NCBI RefSeq assembly: GCF_048751585.1
Contig: NZ_JAZHOB010000010.1
Span: 124,001 to 188,000, forward strand
Origin: G025836975 sp048751585
Lineage (GTDB): Bacteria; Pseudomonadota; Gammaproteobacteria; Burkholderiales; Burkholderiaceae_B
Reading direction: 5' to 3'
DNA length: 64,000 nt
This document shows, piece by piece, positions 32,874 to 41,596 of the stretch. Positions within the stretch are counted from its first letter, which is position 1; every line of letters starts with the position of its first letter. Below the pieces are notes generated by a model. It was given only the letters and a program-made list of their open reading frames with translations, had not been told where the DNA came from and made no database searches. Made by a program: the position numbers and the translations under genes.

Positions 32874-33866
32874 ATGTATGCCCAGCTAGTTGAAACCGGA
32901 GTCGAAAGCGTTCGTTCCGTGAGCCAGTTGGCGGGAGCCGAGCGGGTTTTTCAGGAACGTATCGATGAAGGCATCCGGATCGAAGCCAAGGATTGGATGC
33001 CCGAAGCCTATCGCAAGACCCTGGTGCGCCAGATTTCCCAGCATGCGCATTCCGAGATTGTCGGCATGCTGCCCGAGGGCAACTGGATCACTCGCGCGCC
33101 CTCGCTCAAACGCAAGGCCATCTTGCTGGCCAAGGTGCAGGACGAGGCGGGCCATGGCCTGTATCTGTACAGCGCGGCCGAGACCCTGGGCGTTTCGCGC
33201 GACGATCTGGTCGACGACCTGCATTCGGGCAAGGCCAAGTATTCCAGCATCTTCAATTACCCCACCCTGACTTGGGCCGACATCGGCATGATAGGCTGGC
33301 TGGTCGACGGCTCGGCCATCATCAACCAGATCCCCCTGTGCCGATGTTCGTATGGGCCTTATGCGCGCGCCATGGTGCGCGTCTGCAAAGAAGAATCCTT
33401 CCATCAGCGCCAGGGCTATGACTTGCTCATTCAGATGTGCCTGCACGGCACCCAGGCGCAAAAAGACATGTGCCAGGAGGCGTTCAATCGCTGGTGGTGG
33501 CCGGCGCTGATGATGTTCGGCCCCTCCGATGCCGAATCTCCCAATAGCGCCCAGTCCATGCAATGGCGCATCAAGCTTTTTTCCAACGACGAACTGCGCC
33601 AGAAAATGGTCGACCAGACCGTGCCCCAGGCTGAATATCTGGGCCTGAAAGTGCCCGATCCCGATTTGAAATGGAACGAGGAGCGGGGACACTACGATTT
33701 CGGTGAAATCGACTGGTCCGAGTTCTACGCCGTCATCAAGGGCAACGGCCCTTGCAATCGCGAACGCCTTCAGGCTCGCGTCAAGGCGCATGAGGACGGC
33801 GCCTGGGTGCGCGAGGCTTTCAGTGCTTACGCCGACAAGCGCGCCGCGAAGAAGGCGGCGGCTTGA
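32874..33866 (+). CDS. paaA: Phenylacetyl-CoA epoxidase subunit PaaA
   Basis: Catalytic subunit of the PaaABCE di-iron monooxygenase that forms the 1,2-epoxide of phenylacetyl-CoA with O2. The 330 residues begin MYAQLVETGVESV. They carry the di-iron helices, including LAKVQDEAGHGLYLYSAAET with an E..H pair, and VCKEESFHQRQGYDLL with the second pair. AGGAG precedes the start. First gene of the paa operon, under the PaaX/FNR promoter region; the reaction needs oxygen. Confidence 0.97.
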   Translation: MYAQLVETGVESVRSVSQLAGAERVFQERIDEGIRIEAKDWMPEAYRKTLVRQISQHAHSEIVGMLPEGNWITRAPSLKRKAILLAKVQDEAGHGLYLYSAAETLGVSRDDLVDDLHSGKAKYSSIFNYPTLTWADIGMIGWLVDGSAIINQIPLCRCSYGPYARAMVRVCKEESFHQRQGYDLLIQMCLHGTQAQKDMCQEAFNRWWWPALMMFGPSDAESPNSAQSMQWRIKLFSNDELRQKMVDQTVPQAEYLGLKVPDPDLKWNEERGHYDFGEIDWSEFYAVIKGNGPCNRERLQARVKAHEDGAWVREAFSAYADKRAAKKAAA

Positions 33867-33949
33867 CGTTTTGTTTATCGCGGCCGGACGCGTGCCGGCC
33901 CGTTTCTGATTGACTGCCGGCGACATGCGCGGTATTTGGGGGTGAAAAA

Positions 33950-34237
33950 ATGAGCGAACAAGGATGGCCTCTGTGGGAGGTATTCATTCGCAGCCAGCAT
34001 GGCCTGGCCCACAAGCATGTAGGCAGCCTGCATGCGCCGGACGCCGAAATGGCGATCAATAACGCGCGCGACGTCTATACGCGCCGCAACGAAGGCCTGA
34101 GCATCTGGGTGGTCAAGGCGGCCGACGTGGTGGCCAGCAGCCCCGGCGATAAAGAGCCGCTGTTCGAGCCGGCCAACAACAAGGTCTATCGCCATCCGAC
34201 CTTCTTCCCCATGCCTGACGAAGTCAAGCACATGTAG
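33950..34237 (+). CDS. paaB: Phenylacetyl-CoA epoxidase subunit PaaB
   Basis: Small bridging subunit of the PaaABCE complex, needed for assembly. The 95 residues contain the family phrases WPLWEVFIRSQHGLAHKHVG, ALNNARDVYTRR-like DMAINNARDVYTRRNEGLS (here starting EMAINNARD), and the C-terminal YRHPTFFPMPDEV. It sits 83 bases after paaA and 8 bases before paaC. Confidence 0.96.
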   Translation: MSEQGWPLWEVFIRSQHGLAHKHVGSLHAPDAEMAINNARDVYTRRNEGLSIWVVKAADVVASSPGDKEPLFEPANNKVYRHPTFFPMPDEVKHM

Positions 34238-34245
34238 GAGGCGTC

Positions 34246-35010
34246 ATGGATCAAGCTTTGTTTCAGTACCTGCTGCGCATGGGCGACACCACCCTGATTC
34301 TTTCGCATCGCGTCTCCGAATGGACCGGCCACGGTCCGGCGCTGGAAGAGGATCTGGCCATGACGAACGTGGCGCTCGACCTGCTGGGCCAGGCGCGCTT
34401 GTGGCTGACCCTGGCCGGCGAGGTCGAGGGTCTTGCGCGCGACGAGGATCAGCTTGCCTACTTGCGCGATGCGCCCGAATACCGCAATTACCTGCTGGTC
34501 GAGCACGACAACGGCCATTACGGCGATACCATAGTGCGCCAGTTTTTCTTCGATGTATGGCATTACTTCCTGCTCAAGGAACTCTGTGCTTCGTCGGACG
34601 AGCGCGTGGCCGCCATTGCCGAAAAATCCATCAAGGAAGTCACCTATCATGTGCGGCGTTCCTCGGACATCATTGTGCGCCTGGGCGACGGCACGGCCGA
34701 AAGCCGCGCCAGGATGCAGGCGGCGGTCGACGATGCCTGGCGTTTCGTGGGCGAGCTCTTCACCGACGACGAAACCAGCCAGGATCTGGCGCAGCGCAAA
34801 GTCGTACCGGCGCATGCCAGCCTATGGCCCGCCTGGCTGGATCATGTGAAGGCCACGCTGCAAGAGGCGACGCTGGTCATGCCGGATCCCGATCAGGCGA
34901 ATCACCTGGCTTATCGCGGCGGCATACATGGCCGCCACACCGAAGCCCTGGGATACATATTGGCCGAGATGCAGCATTTGCAACGGGCCTATCCAGGAGC
35001 TTCGTGGTGA
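34246..35010 (+). CDS. paaC: Phenylacetyl-CoA epoxidase subunit PaaC
   Basis: Structural, catalytically inactive ferritin-like partner of PaaA. The 254 residues show the family segments TNVALDLLGQARLWLTLAG, ARDEDQLAYLRDAPEYRN, EHDNGHYGDTIVRQFFFD and the C-terminal HTEALGYILAEMQHLQRAYP. Ribosome site AGGAGG at the end of the paaB gap. The stop overlaps the paaD GTG start (GTGA). Confidence 0.96.
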   Translation: MDQALFQYLLRMGDTTLILSHRVSEWTGHGPALEEDLAMTNVALDLLGQARLWLTLAGEVEGLARDEDQLAYLRDAPEYRNYLLVEHDNGHYGDTIVRQFFFDVWHYFLLKELCASSDERVAAIAEKSIKEVTYHVRRSSDIIVRLGDGTAESRARMQAAVDDAWRFVGELFTDDETSQDLAQRKVVPAHASLWPAWLDHVKATLQEATLVMPDPDQANHLAYRGGIHGRHTEALGYILAEMQHLQRAYPGASW

Positions 35011-35516
35011 ATACCGCCGTCGCTTCCGTTCCGGCGCAGCAGATCCTGCAATGGCTGGCCAAGGTGCCCGATCCGGAAATCCCCGTGCTGTCGGTGGTGG
35101 ATCTTGGCCTGGTCCGGGATATCTCCTGGGATGGTCCCACCTGTGTGGTAACGATCACGCCCACGTATTCGGGCTGCCCGGCCATGCAGGAGATTTCCTC
35201 CGGGATACGCGACGCCTTGCTGGCGCAAGGCATAGAGCAACTGCGCATCGAAACGCGCCTGTCGCCGGCCTGGACGACCGACTGGATGAGCCAGAAGGGG
35301 CGCGAGGCCCTGCAGGGCTACGGCATTGCGCCGCCAGGAGAAAAGGCCATCGATATTTCCGGCATCACCAGGCGCGCGGCGGATGTGGTCGTGCCTTGCC
35401 CCTTGTGCGGCTCGGAGCATACGCGCCCCATCAGCCATTTCGGCTCGACAGCCTGCAAAGCGCTGTATCGCTGCATGCACTGCGGCGAGCCGTTCGACTA
35501 CTTCAAGGCACATTAG
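35007..35516 (+). CDS. paaD: Phenylacetate degradation protein PaaD (iron-sulfur maturation type)
   Basis: DUF59/MIP18 family protein thought to help assemble the Fe-S or metal centre of the epoxidase. I choose the GTG at 35007, 7 bases after AGGAG and overlapping the paaC stop; GTG 35004 is also possible. The 169 residues have the DUF59 core VPDPEIPVLSVVDLGLVRDI and TPTYSGCPAMQEI. The C-terminal Cys pairs CPLCGS and CMHCGEPFDYFK could bind metal. Confidence 0.94.
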   Translation: MNTAVASVPAQQILQWLAKVPDPEIPVLSVVDLGLVRDISWDGPTCVVTITPTYSGCPAMQEISSGIRDALLAQGIEQLRIETRLSPAWTTDWMSQKGREALQGYGIAPPGEKAIDISGITRRAADVVVPCPLCGSEHTRPISHFGSTACKALYRCMHCGEPFDYFKAH

Positions 35517-35523
35517 TTTTCCT

Positions 35524-36606
35524 ATGAGTCAGTTTTATTCATTGAAAGTGGCCTCGGTGGCCAAGAATACGCGGGATGCGGTGGTCGTGACCTTCGACGT
35601 ACCGGTCGAACTGCGCGATACCTTCGCATTCCGGCCCGGCCAGTACCTGACCCTGCGGGCGCAGCTCGATGGGGAAGAGCTGCGCCGTTCCTATTCGATA
35701 TGCGCGTCCCCGGGCGACAAGTTGTTAAGGGTGGCGATCAAGCGCCTGAACGACGGCGCCTTTTCCGGATGGGCCAACGAGCATCTGGTGGCCGGCCAAG
35801 AGCTGGAAGTCATGCCGCCGGACGGCCATTTCACCGTGGAATTCGCGCCGCAGCATGCCCGCCGCTATGCCGCGTTTGCGGTGGGCAGCGGAATCACCCC
35901 CATACTGTCGCTGGTCAAGAGCGCGCTCGACATTGAGCCGCGCAGCAGCTTCACCCTGTTTTTCGGCAATCGGGCCTCGTCGGCCGTCTTGTTTCGCGAA
36001 GAGATCGAAGACCTGAAGAACCGCTATATGGAGCGTTTTTCGCTGGTCTATGTAATGAGCCGCGAACATCAGGACATCGACCTGTTCAACGGCCGCCTGG
36101 ACGGCCCCAAGGTCGCGCAACTGCTGGACCTATGGATGCCGCCCTCGCAAATCGATTATGCCTTCGTCTGCGGACCGCAAGACATGACGGAGTCGGTGAC
36201 GCAGGCTTTGCGCGACAAGGGCCTGGAAAAATCGCAGATCAAATTCGAGTTGTTTGGATCACCCAAAGGTCCGCGCGCCTTGCGCACGGGACACGAGGCC
36301 CGCAAGGCTCCCGGCCGGGAACTGTGCGAATTGACCGTCGTGCAGGACGGCCTGACCCGCACGCTCACCATAGAGAAGAACAAGGACAGCGTGCTCGATT
36401 CCGCGCTGGCCCAAGGGGTGGAACTGCCGTATTCCTGCAAGGGCGGAGTCTGCTCGACCTGCCGCTGCAAGGTCATCGAAGGCGAAGTCGACATGGATGC
36501 GAACTTCGCGCTCGAAGACTACGAGGTTGCGCGCGGTTTCGTTCTTAGTTGCCAGAGTTTTCCGGTTACGGATAAGCTGGTGATCGATTTCGACCAGGAA
36601 ACCTGA
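35524..36606 (+). CDS. paaE: Phenylacetyl-CoA epoxidase reductase PaaE
   Basis: Electron-transfer subunit that feeds NADPH electrons to the PaaABC core. Start ATG 35524, 7 bases after the paaD stop; 360 residues. The N-terminal FAD domain has LRRSYSICASPGD, the NAD-binding part has FAVGSGITPILSL and FVCGPQDMTESV. A C-terminal plant-type [2Fe-2S] ferredoxin domain follows with ligands in YSCKGGVCSTCRCKV and LSCQ. Complete and in the usual place. Confidence 0.96.
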   Translation: MSQFYSLKVASVAKNTRDAVVVTFDVPVELRDTFAFRPGQYLTLRAQLDGEELRRSYSICASPGDKLLRVAIKRLNDGAFSGWANEHLVAGQELEVMPPDGHFTVEFAPQHARRYAAFAVGSGITPILSLVKSALDIEPRSSFTLFFGNRASSAVLFREEIEDLKNRYMERFSLVYVMSREHQDIDLFNGRLDGPKVAQLLDLWMPPSQIDYAFVCGPQDMTESVTQALRDKGLEKSQIKFELFGSPKGPRALRTGHEARKAPGRELCELTVVQDGLTRTLTIEKNKDSVLDSALAQGVELPYSCKGGVCSTCRCKVIEGEVDMDANFALEDYEVARGFVLSCQSFPVTDKLVIDFDQET

Positions 36607-36706
36607 TTTTCATACGAGGGCGGAGCGCCGCGTGGCGCTTGCCGGCCCAGCAATCAATATTGGCCATCGCACAAAAGGCGCTGGCCGGCCAACAGGAGTG
36701 AACACC

Positions 36707-38371
36707 GTGTCGACCGATTTTTTCAAGGCTCATCAGGATGTCCTGGAACAGGCTGTGGCGGCCGCCGCCACGCGCGGCTACTGGAGCCCATTTTCCGAGT
36801 CGCCCAGCCCGCGCGTATACGGCGAGGCGGCCGCGGATGAAGGCCGTGCCGCCTTCGAGGCCTACAAGGACAAGGATTTTCCTTTGGCCTTGCAGGGGGC
36901 GCAAGGCAGTGTGGCGGGCGAAGTCTCGCCTTACGGTTTCGAGCTTGGGATCCGCTATCCGCGGCTATCCGTTCCCGCCTTGATCGAGCAATCGAAGCAA
37001 GCGCTGGAATCGTGGCGGGAAGCCGGTCCGCAGGCCTGGGTAGGCGTATCGTTGGAGATCCTGAAGCGCTTGAATCAGCGCAGCTTCGAGATCGCCCATG
37101 CGGTCCAGCACACTACGGGACAGGGTTTCATGATGGCGTTCCAGGCGGGCGGCCCGCATGCGCAGGATCGCGGCCTTGAAGCTGTGGCCTATGCCTGGCA
37201 GGAGATGGCGCGCATTCCTGGACTGGTTTCCTGGGAAAAGCCGCAAGGCAAGCACGACCCCATCAGGATGCAAAAGCGATTCACCATCGTGCCGCGCGGC
37301 ATAAGCCTGCTGATCGGCTGCTCCACCTTTCCGACCTGGAACGGTTATCCGGGAATTTTTGCCAGCCTGGCAACGGGCAATACCCTGATCGTCAAGCCGC
37401 ATCCCAGCGTGATCCTGCCGCTGGCCATCACCGTGAAGATCGCCCGCGAAGTCCTGGCCGAGGCCGGTTTCGACCCCAATGTGGTGTTGCTGGCGGCGCA
37501 CCCGGCAGGCGACGAGACGGCCCAGCAACTGGCGCTGGATCCCGCGGTCAAGCTGATCGATTTCACCGGCAGCAGCGCCAACGGCAACTGGCTGGAGCAG
37601 AATGCGCGGCAGGCGCAGGTGTACACGGAAAAGGCCGGCGTGAATCAGGTCGTCATCGATTCGACCGACGATTTCAAGAGCGTGGCGCGCAACCTGGCGT
37701 TTTCGTTTGCGTTGTATTCCGGACAGATGTGCACGGCGCCGCAGAACATCTACGTCCCGCGCGACGGCATCAAGACGGCCGACGGCCACTTGAGTTTCGA
37801 TGATGTGGCCACAGGCCTGGCACAAGCCGTCGAGAAGCTGGTGTCCGATCCGGCCCGCGCGGTGGAAATCACCGGTGCCATACAGAACGCCGGCGTTGTC
37901 CGCCGCATAGACGAAGCGCGGGCGCTGGGCCTGCCGGTGCTGTGCGACAGCCGTGCCCTGGAGCACCCGCAGTTCCAGGGTGCCCGCGTGCTGACGCCCT
38001 TGCTGCTGAAGGCGGATGCCGCCGACGCGGCCATCATGCGCGAATGGTTCGGCCCCATAGTTTTTGTGGTTGCTACCGATTCCACCGACAGCAGCATCCG
38101 GCTGGCTCAAGATACGGTGGTCGAGCATGGCGCCCTGACCCTGGCCGCCTACACCACCGACGATGCCGTGGCAAAGAAAGTGGAAAAGGCCGCCGAACGG
38201 GCCGGAGTGTCGCTGTCGCTGAACCTGACCGGCGGTGTCTTCGTGAACCAGACGGCGGCATTCAGCGATTTCCATGGCACCGGCGCCAATCCGGCCGCCA
38301 ACGCGGCCTTGTCCGACAGCGCCTATGTGGCCAATCGTTTCCGCGTCGTGCAAACACGCTGGCATGCATAA
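36707..38371 (+). CDS. paaN: Phenylacetate degradation aldehyde dehydrogenase PaaN
   Basis: Aldehyde-dehydrogenase-like protein of the PaaN family, expected to oxidise the ring-opened semialdehyde formed in the pathway. GTG 36707 with AGGAGTG six bases ahead is preferred over an ATG/other start near 36632; this gives 554 residues. Motifs include LIGCSTFPTWNGYPGIFASL, FTGSSANGNWLEQNA and the region SGQMCTAPQNIYVP with the catalytic Cys. It lacks the C-terminal MaoC hydratase domain of PaaZ, so ring hydrolysis must come from another protein. Confidence 0.9.
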   Translation: MSTDFFKAHQDVLEQAVAAAATRGYWSPFSESPSPRVYGEAAADEGRAAFEAYKDKDFPLALQGAQGSVAGEVSPYGFELGIRYPRLSVPALIEQSKQALESWREAGPQAWVGVSLEILKRLNQRSFEIAHAVQHTTGQGFMMAFQAGGPHAQDRGLEAVAYAWQEMARIPGLVSWEKPQGKHDPIRMQKRFTIVPRGISLLIGCSTFPTWNGYPGIFASLATGNTLIVKPHPSVILPLAITVKIAREVLAEAGFDPNVVLLAAHPAGDETAQQLALDPAVKLIDFTGSSANGNWLEQNARQAQVYTEKAGVNQVVIDSTDDFKSVARNLAFSFALYSGQMCTAPQNIYVPRDGIKTADGHLSFDDVATGLAQAVEKLVSDPARAVEITGAIQNAGVVRRIDEARALGLPVLCDSRALEHPQFQGARVLTPLLLKADAADAAIMREWFGPIVFVVATDSTDSSIRLAQDTVVEHGALTLAAYTTDDAVAKKVEKAAERAGVSLSLNLTGGVFVNQTAAFSDFHGTGANPAANAALSDSAYVANRFRVVQTRWHA

Positions 38372-38386
38372 AAAACTGGAGACTTC

Positions 38387-39175
38387 ATGAGCTACGAGAA
38401 TATTGTCTTTGACCTGGACGGCGGCATCGCCCGCATCACCTTCAATCGCCCCGACAAGCTGAACAGCTTTACCGCGGCGATGCATGGCGAATTCGCAGAC
38501 GCCCTGACGAAGGTCGAGGGCGGCCAGGCGCGCGTCCTGGTGCTGACGGGAAATGGGCGCGGCTTCTGCGCGGGCCAGGATTTGTCCGAGCGCGAAATGA
38601 GCGCCGGCTCGGCGCCGATCGACCTGGGCTCCACCATCGAAAAGTATTACGCGCCGCTGGTGCGGCGCCTGCGCGCGCTGCCTTTGCCCGTGGTCGTGGG
38701 AGTCAATGGCGTGGCGGCCGGCGCCGGCGCCAATCTGGCGCTGGCCGGCGATATCGTCATTGCCAAGCAGTCGGCCAGCTTCATCCAGCCGTTCTGCCGC
38801 CTTGGGCTCTTGCCCGATACGGGCGGCACCTACATTCTGCCGCGCTTGGTGGGGCAGGCCCGCGCAATGGGATTGTCCATGCTGGGCGATAAGCTCAGTG
38901 CCGAGAAAGCCGAGCAGTGGGGCCTGATCTGGCAATGCGTGCCGGACGATGCTTTCGATGCGCGCCTGGATGAGCTGGCCCGGCATTTCGCCGATGCGCC
39001 CACCAAGGGCCTGGCCTATACCAAGCGGGCGCTGAACCAGAGCCTGGCCAACAGCCTGGACGATCAACTGGACCTGGAGCGCGACCTGATGCGCGAACTG
39101 GGCGCCAGTCACGATTACGCCGAAGGCGTGGCCGCCTTCCTGGGCAAGCGCCAGCCGGCATTCAAGGGGAAGTAA
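38387..39175 (+). CDS. paaG: 1,2-epoxyphenylacetyl-CoA isomerase PaaG
   Basis: Crotonase-fold enzyme that turns the ring epoxide into an oxepin and also shifts double bonds later in the route. The 262 residues include the oxyanion region GRGFCAGQDLSE and the core VAAGAGANLALAGDIV. As in PaaG the first catalytic Glu of hydratases is absent (Asn116), while an acidic Asp144 is kept in GLLPDTGGTY. The gene follows paaN by 15 bases and shares one base with paaI. Confidence 0.92.
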   Translation: MSYENIVFDLDGGIARITFNRPDKLNSFTAAMHGEFADALTKVEGGQARVLVLTGNGRGFCAGQDLSEREMSAGSAPIDLGSTIEKYYAPLVRRLRALPLPVVVGVNGVAAGAGANLALAGDIVIAKQSASFIQPFCRLGLLPDTGGTYILPRLVGQARAMGLSMLGDKLSAEKAEQWGLIWQCVPDDAFDARLDELARHFADAPTKGLAYTKRALNQSLANSLDDQLDLERDLMRELGASHDYAEGVAAFLGKRQPAFKGK

Positions 39176-39648
39176 TGAGCTCCCTGGCATCCAAGCCCAT
39201 GCAAGATTCCCCATCCATTCCCGAGGATCCGCAGGCGCTGGCCGAACTGACGGCCAAGACCATGTACGACGGCGATGCGGCGTCGCAAGCCTTGGGAGCG
39301 CGTGTCGTTTCGGTCGGACCGGGGCAGGCGAGCATGTCGATGACGGTGCGGGCCGACATGCTCAACGGGCACAAGACCTGCCACGGCGGCTTCATTTTCG
39401 CCCTGGCGGACAGTACCTTCGCCTTCGCGTGCAATTCGCGCAATGCGGCAACGGTGGCGTCGGGCTGCACGATCGATTATCTGGCTCCGGGTTTCGAGGG
39501 CGATGTGCTGACCGCTCATGCGACGGAATATTCGCTGGCCGGGCGCACGGGCGTATACGACGTGCAGGTCACCAACCAGGACGGCAAGCGCATCGCCATT
39601 TTCCGCGGACGTTCGTACCGCATAAAAGGCCAGGTGGTCGGCGAATAG
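39175..39648 (+). CDS. paaI: Hydroxyphenylacetyl-CoA thioesterase PaaI
   Basis: Hotdog-fold thioesterase that frees CoA from dead-end ring-hydroxylated phenylacetyl-CoA products. The 157 residues contain the typical block ADMLNGHKTCHGGFIFALAD, with the active Asp in LADSTFAFACNSR, followed by ASGCTIDYLAPGFEGDVL. The start overlaps the paaG stop (TAATG). A weak CGGA-ATG-TCCG hairpin with T run (39655-39679) follows. Confidence 0.93.
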   Translation: MSSLASKPMQDSPSIPEDPQALAELTAKTMYDGDAASQALGARVVSVGPGQASMSMTVRADMLNGHKTCHGGFIFALADSTFAFACNSRNAATVASGCTIDYLAPGFEGDVLTAHATEYSLAGRTGVYDVQVTNQDGKRIAIFRGRSYRIKGQVVGE

Positions 39649-39733
39649 CCATTAAAAAACAGCGGAATGTCCGGTTTTTCAGACCCGGGCTCCCGTATTC
39701 ATTTGAAACGCAGGTATAGGGTAGGAGTGGAAA

Positions 39734-41050
39734 ATGTCTGAGTCGAAATCGTCGAATGCCGGGCGCGATGCCATTGAGCATGTCAGCCGGGATGAATTGC
39801 AGAACCTGCAGCTCGAACGCCTGAAATGGTCGCTCAAGCACGCATACGACAACGTGCCCCATTACCGGGCGTCGTTCGACAAGGCGGGGGTCCATCCTGA
39901 CGACCTGAAGCAGTTGTCCGATATTTCGCGCTTTCCATTCACGACCAAGCAAGACCTGCGCGACAACTATCCGTTCAAGATGTTCGCGGTTCCGCGCGAA
40001 CAGGTTTCCCGCATCCACGCCTCCAGCGGCACCACCGGCAAGCCTACCGTCGTGGGGTATACCGCCAAGGATATCGATAACTGGGCCAATCTTGTGGCCC
40101 GCTCGATCTGGGCGGCCGGCGGCCGTCCCGGCGACATTGCCCATGTGGCCTACGGCTATGGCCTGTTCACTGGCGGGCTGGGCGCGCACTATGGGGCGGA
40201 GAAGCTGGGTTGCTCGGTGGTCCCGATGTCGGGCGGCCAAACCGAGAAACAGGTGCAACTGATCCAGGATTTCAAGCCGGGCATCATTCTGGTCACGCCT
40301 TCGTATTTCTGCAACATCATCGAGGAAATGGAGCGCCAGGGCATGGATCCGCGCGATAGCTCCCTGCGCATAGGCATATTCGGCGCGGAGCCCTGGACGG
40401 GCCAGATGCGCAAGGACATCGAACAACGGGCAGGCATCGATGCGCTGGACATCTACGGCCTGTCCGAGGTCATGGGCCCGGGCGTGGCCATGGAGTGCGT
40501 CGAATCCAAGGATGGCCCGGTGGTGTGGGAGGACCACTTCTATCCCGAGATTATCAATCCGGATACGGGCGAAGCCGTGGCCGATGGGGAAGAGGGCGAA
40601 CTGGTGTTCACCTCGCTGACGAAGGAAGCCATGCCGGTGATACGCTACCGCACCCGCGATTTGACCCGGCTGTTGCCGCCGACGTCGCGCAGCATGCGCC
40701 GTATCGGCAAGATCACGGGCCGCAGCGACGACATGCTTATTGTCCGCGGCGTCAATCTGTTCCCGACGCAGGTCGAGGAAGTCGTGCTGAAGATGCCCGA
40801 GCTGGCGGCGCAATATCAGTTGGTGCTGACGCGCAGCGGCAATCTGGACGAGCTCGAGATCCTGACGGAAGTGCGTCCCGAGTTCGACCATCTGAGCGTT
40901 GCCGAACGCGACCAACTGGCCGGCAAGCTCAAGCATGCGGTCAAGACCTATATTGGCGTATCGGCGCGCGTCACCGTGCAGACGGCGGGGCTGGTCGAAC
41001 GCACGCTTACGGGCAAGGCCAGGCGGGTCATCGACAAGCGGCCCAAATAG
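39734..41050 (+). CDS. paaK: Phenylacetate-CoA ligase
   Basis: Activates phenylacetate to phenylacetyl-CoA with ATP, the first step of the pathway. The 438 residues are typical of PaaK: the P-loop-like HASSGTTGKPTVVGYT, AYGYGLFTGGLGAHYGAE, IYGLSEVMGPGVAMEC, YRTRDLTRLLPP and the C-terminal RGVNLFPTQVEEV. It has a GTAGGAGTG ribosome site. It closes the cluster; paaF, paaH, paaJ and paaZ are not in the window. Confidence 0.96.
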   Translation: MSESKSSNAGRDAIEHVSRDELQNLQLERLKWSLKHAYDNVPHYRASFDKAGVHPDDLKQLSDISRFPFTTKQDLRDNYPFKMFAVPREQVSRIHASSGTTGKPTVVGYTAKDIDNWANLVARSIWAAGGRPGDIAHVAYGYGLFTGGLGAHYGAEKLGCSVVPMSGGQTEKQVQLIQDFKPGIILVTPSYFCNIIEEMERQGMDPRDSSLRIGIFGAEPWTGQMRKDIEQRAGIDALDIYGLSEVMGPGVAMECVESKDGPVVWEDHFYPEIINPDTGEAVADGEEGELVFTSLTKEAMPVIRYRTRDLTRLLPPTSRSMRRIGKITGRSDDMLIVRGVNLFPTQVEEVVLKMPELAAQYQLVLTRSGNLDELEILTEVRPEFDHLSVAERDQLAGKLKHAVKTYIGVSARVTVQTAGLVERTLTGKARRVIDKRPK

Positions 41051-41147
41051 GGCGCTGTTTGCGGGCAGGCATTGCGCCGTCCCCTTGCCGCAGCCAATTC
41101 CCCAAGAAGGTATCATTCTAGGTTCGCAAACGTTAACGGACGTATGG

Positions 41148-41582
41148 ATGATTACGCATGCTGTCGGGGCCGCCGTGGCCGGAATCGGGGTCGACTTGTT
41201 GCGCCTGGAGCGCATCGAGCGCGTATTCGCCCGTCACGGCGAGCGCTTCGCGCGCCGAATCCTGGGCCCGCGGGAAATGGAAAAATTCAATATCCGCTAT
41301 CGGCGCGATCCGCAGCGCGGCCTGCGTTTCCTGGCCTCGCGCTTTGCCGCCAAAGAGGCATTCTCCAAGGCCATAGGCCTGGGCATGCACAGCCCCATGA
41401 CCTGGCCGCGGATGCAAACCCTTAACGAAGCCAGCGGCAAGCCATGCGTGCACCTGTCCGAGCCTCTGGCAAGCTGGTACGGCCGCCGTTTCGGCGCGGC
41501 GCATGTTTCAATTACGGATGAGAGCGATATGGTCGCGGCCTTTGTCGTGGTCGAAGCCCGCAAGCCCGAAATCAAGGAATGA
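41148..41582 (+). CDS. acpS: Holo-[acyl-carrier-protein] synthase
   Basis: Transfers phosphopantetheine from CoA to apo-ACP. ATG 41148 gives 144 residues; GTG 41172, next to the conserved core, is an alternative. The two Mg-binding motifs are AGIGVDLLRLERIERVF and FAAKEAFSKAIG. The gene normally follows pdxJ in this group; here it follows paaK, so the cluster sits at a break in that order. The stop overlaps an in-frame ATG of nagZ. Confidence 0.93.
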   Translation: MITHAVGAAVAGIGVDLLRLERIERVFARHGERFARRILGPREMEKFNIRYRRDPQRGLRFLASRFAAKEAFSKAIGLGMHSPMTWPRMQTLNEASGKPCVHLSEPLASWYGRRFGAAHVSITDESDMVAAFVVVEARKPEIKE

Positions 41583-41596
41583 ATGGAAGACGCATT

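Noticed and set aside
36965..39214. Minus-strand open frame of 749 codons opposite paaN and paaG
   Set aside because: Same reason: both genes on the plus strand are complete, with family motifs and ribosome sites.
39655..39679. Small hairpin between paaI and paaK as an operon terminator
   Set aside because: The stem is only four base pairs plus A/T runs; it is unlikely to stop most transcription, so paaK is treated as part of the operon.
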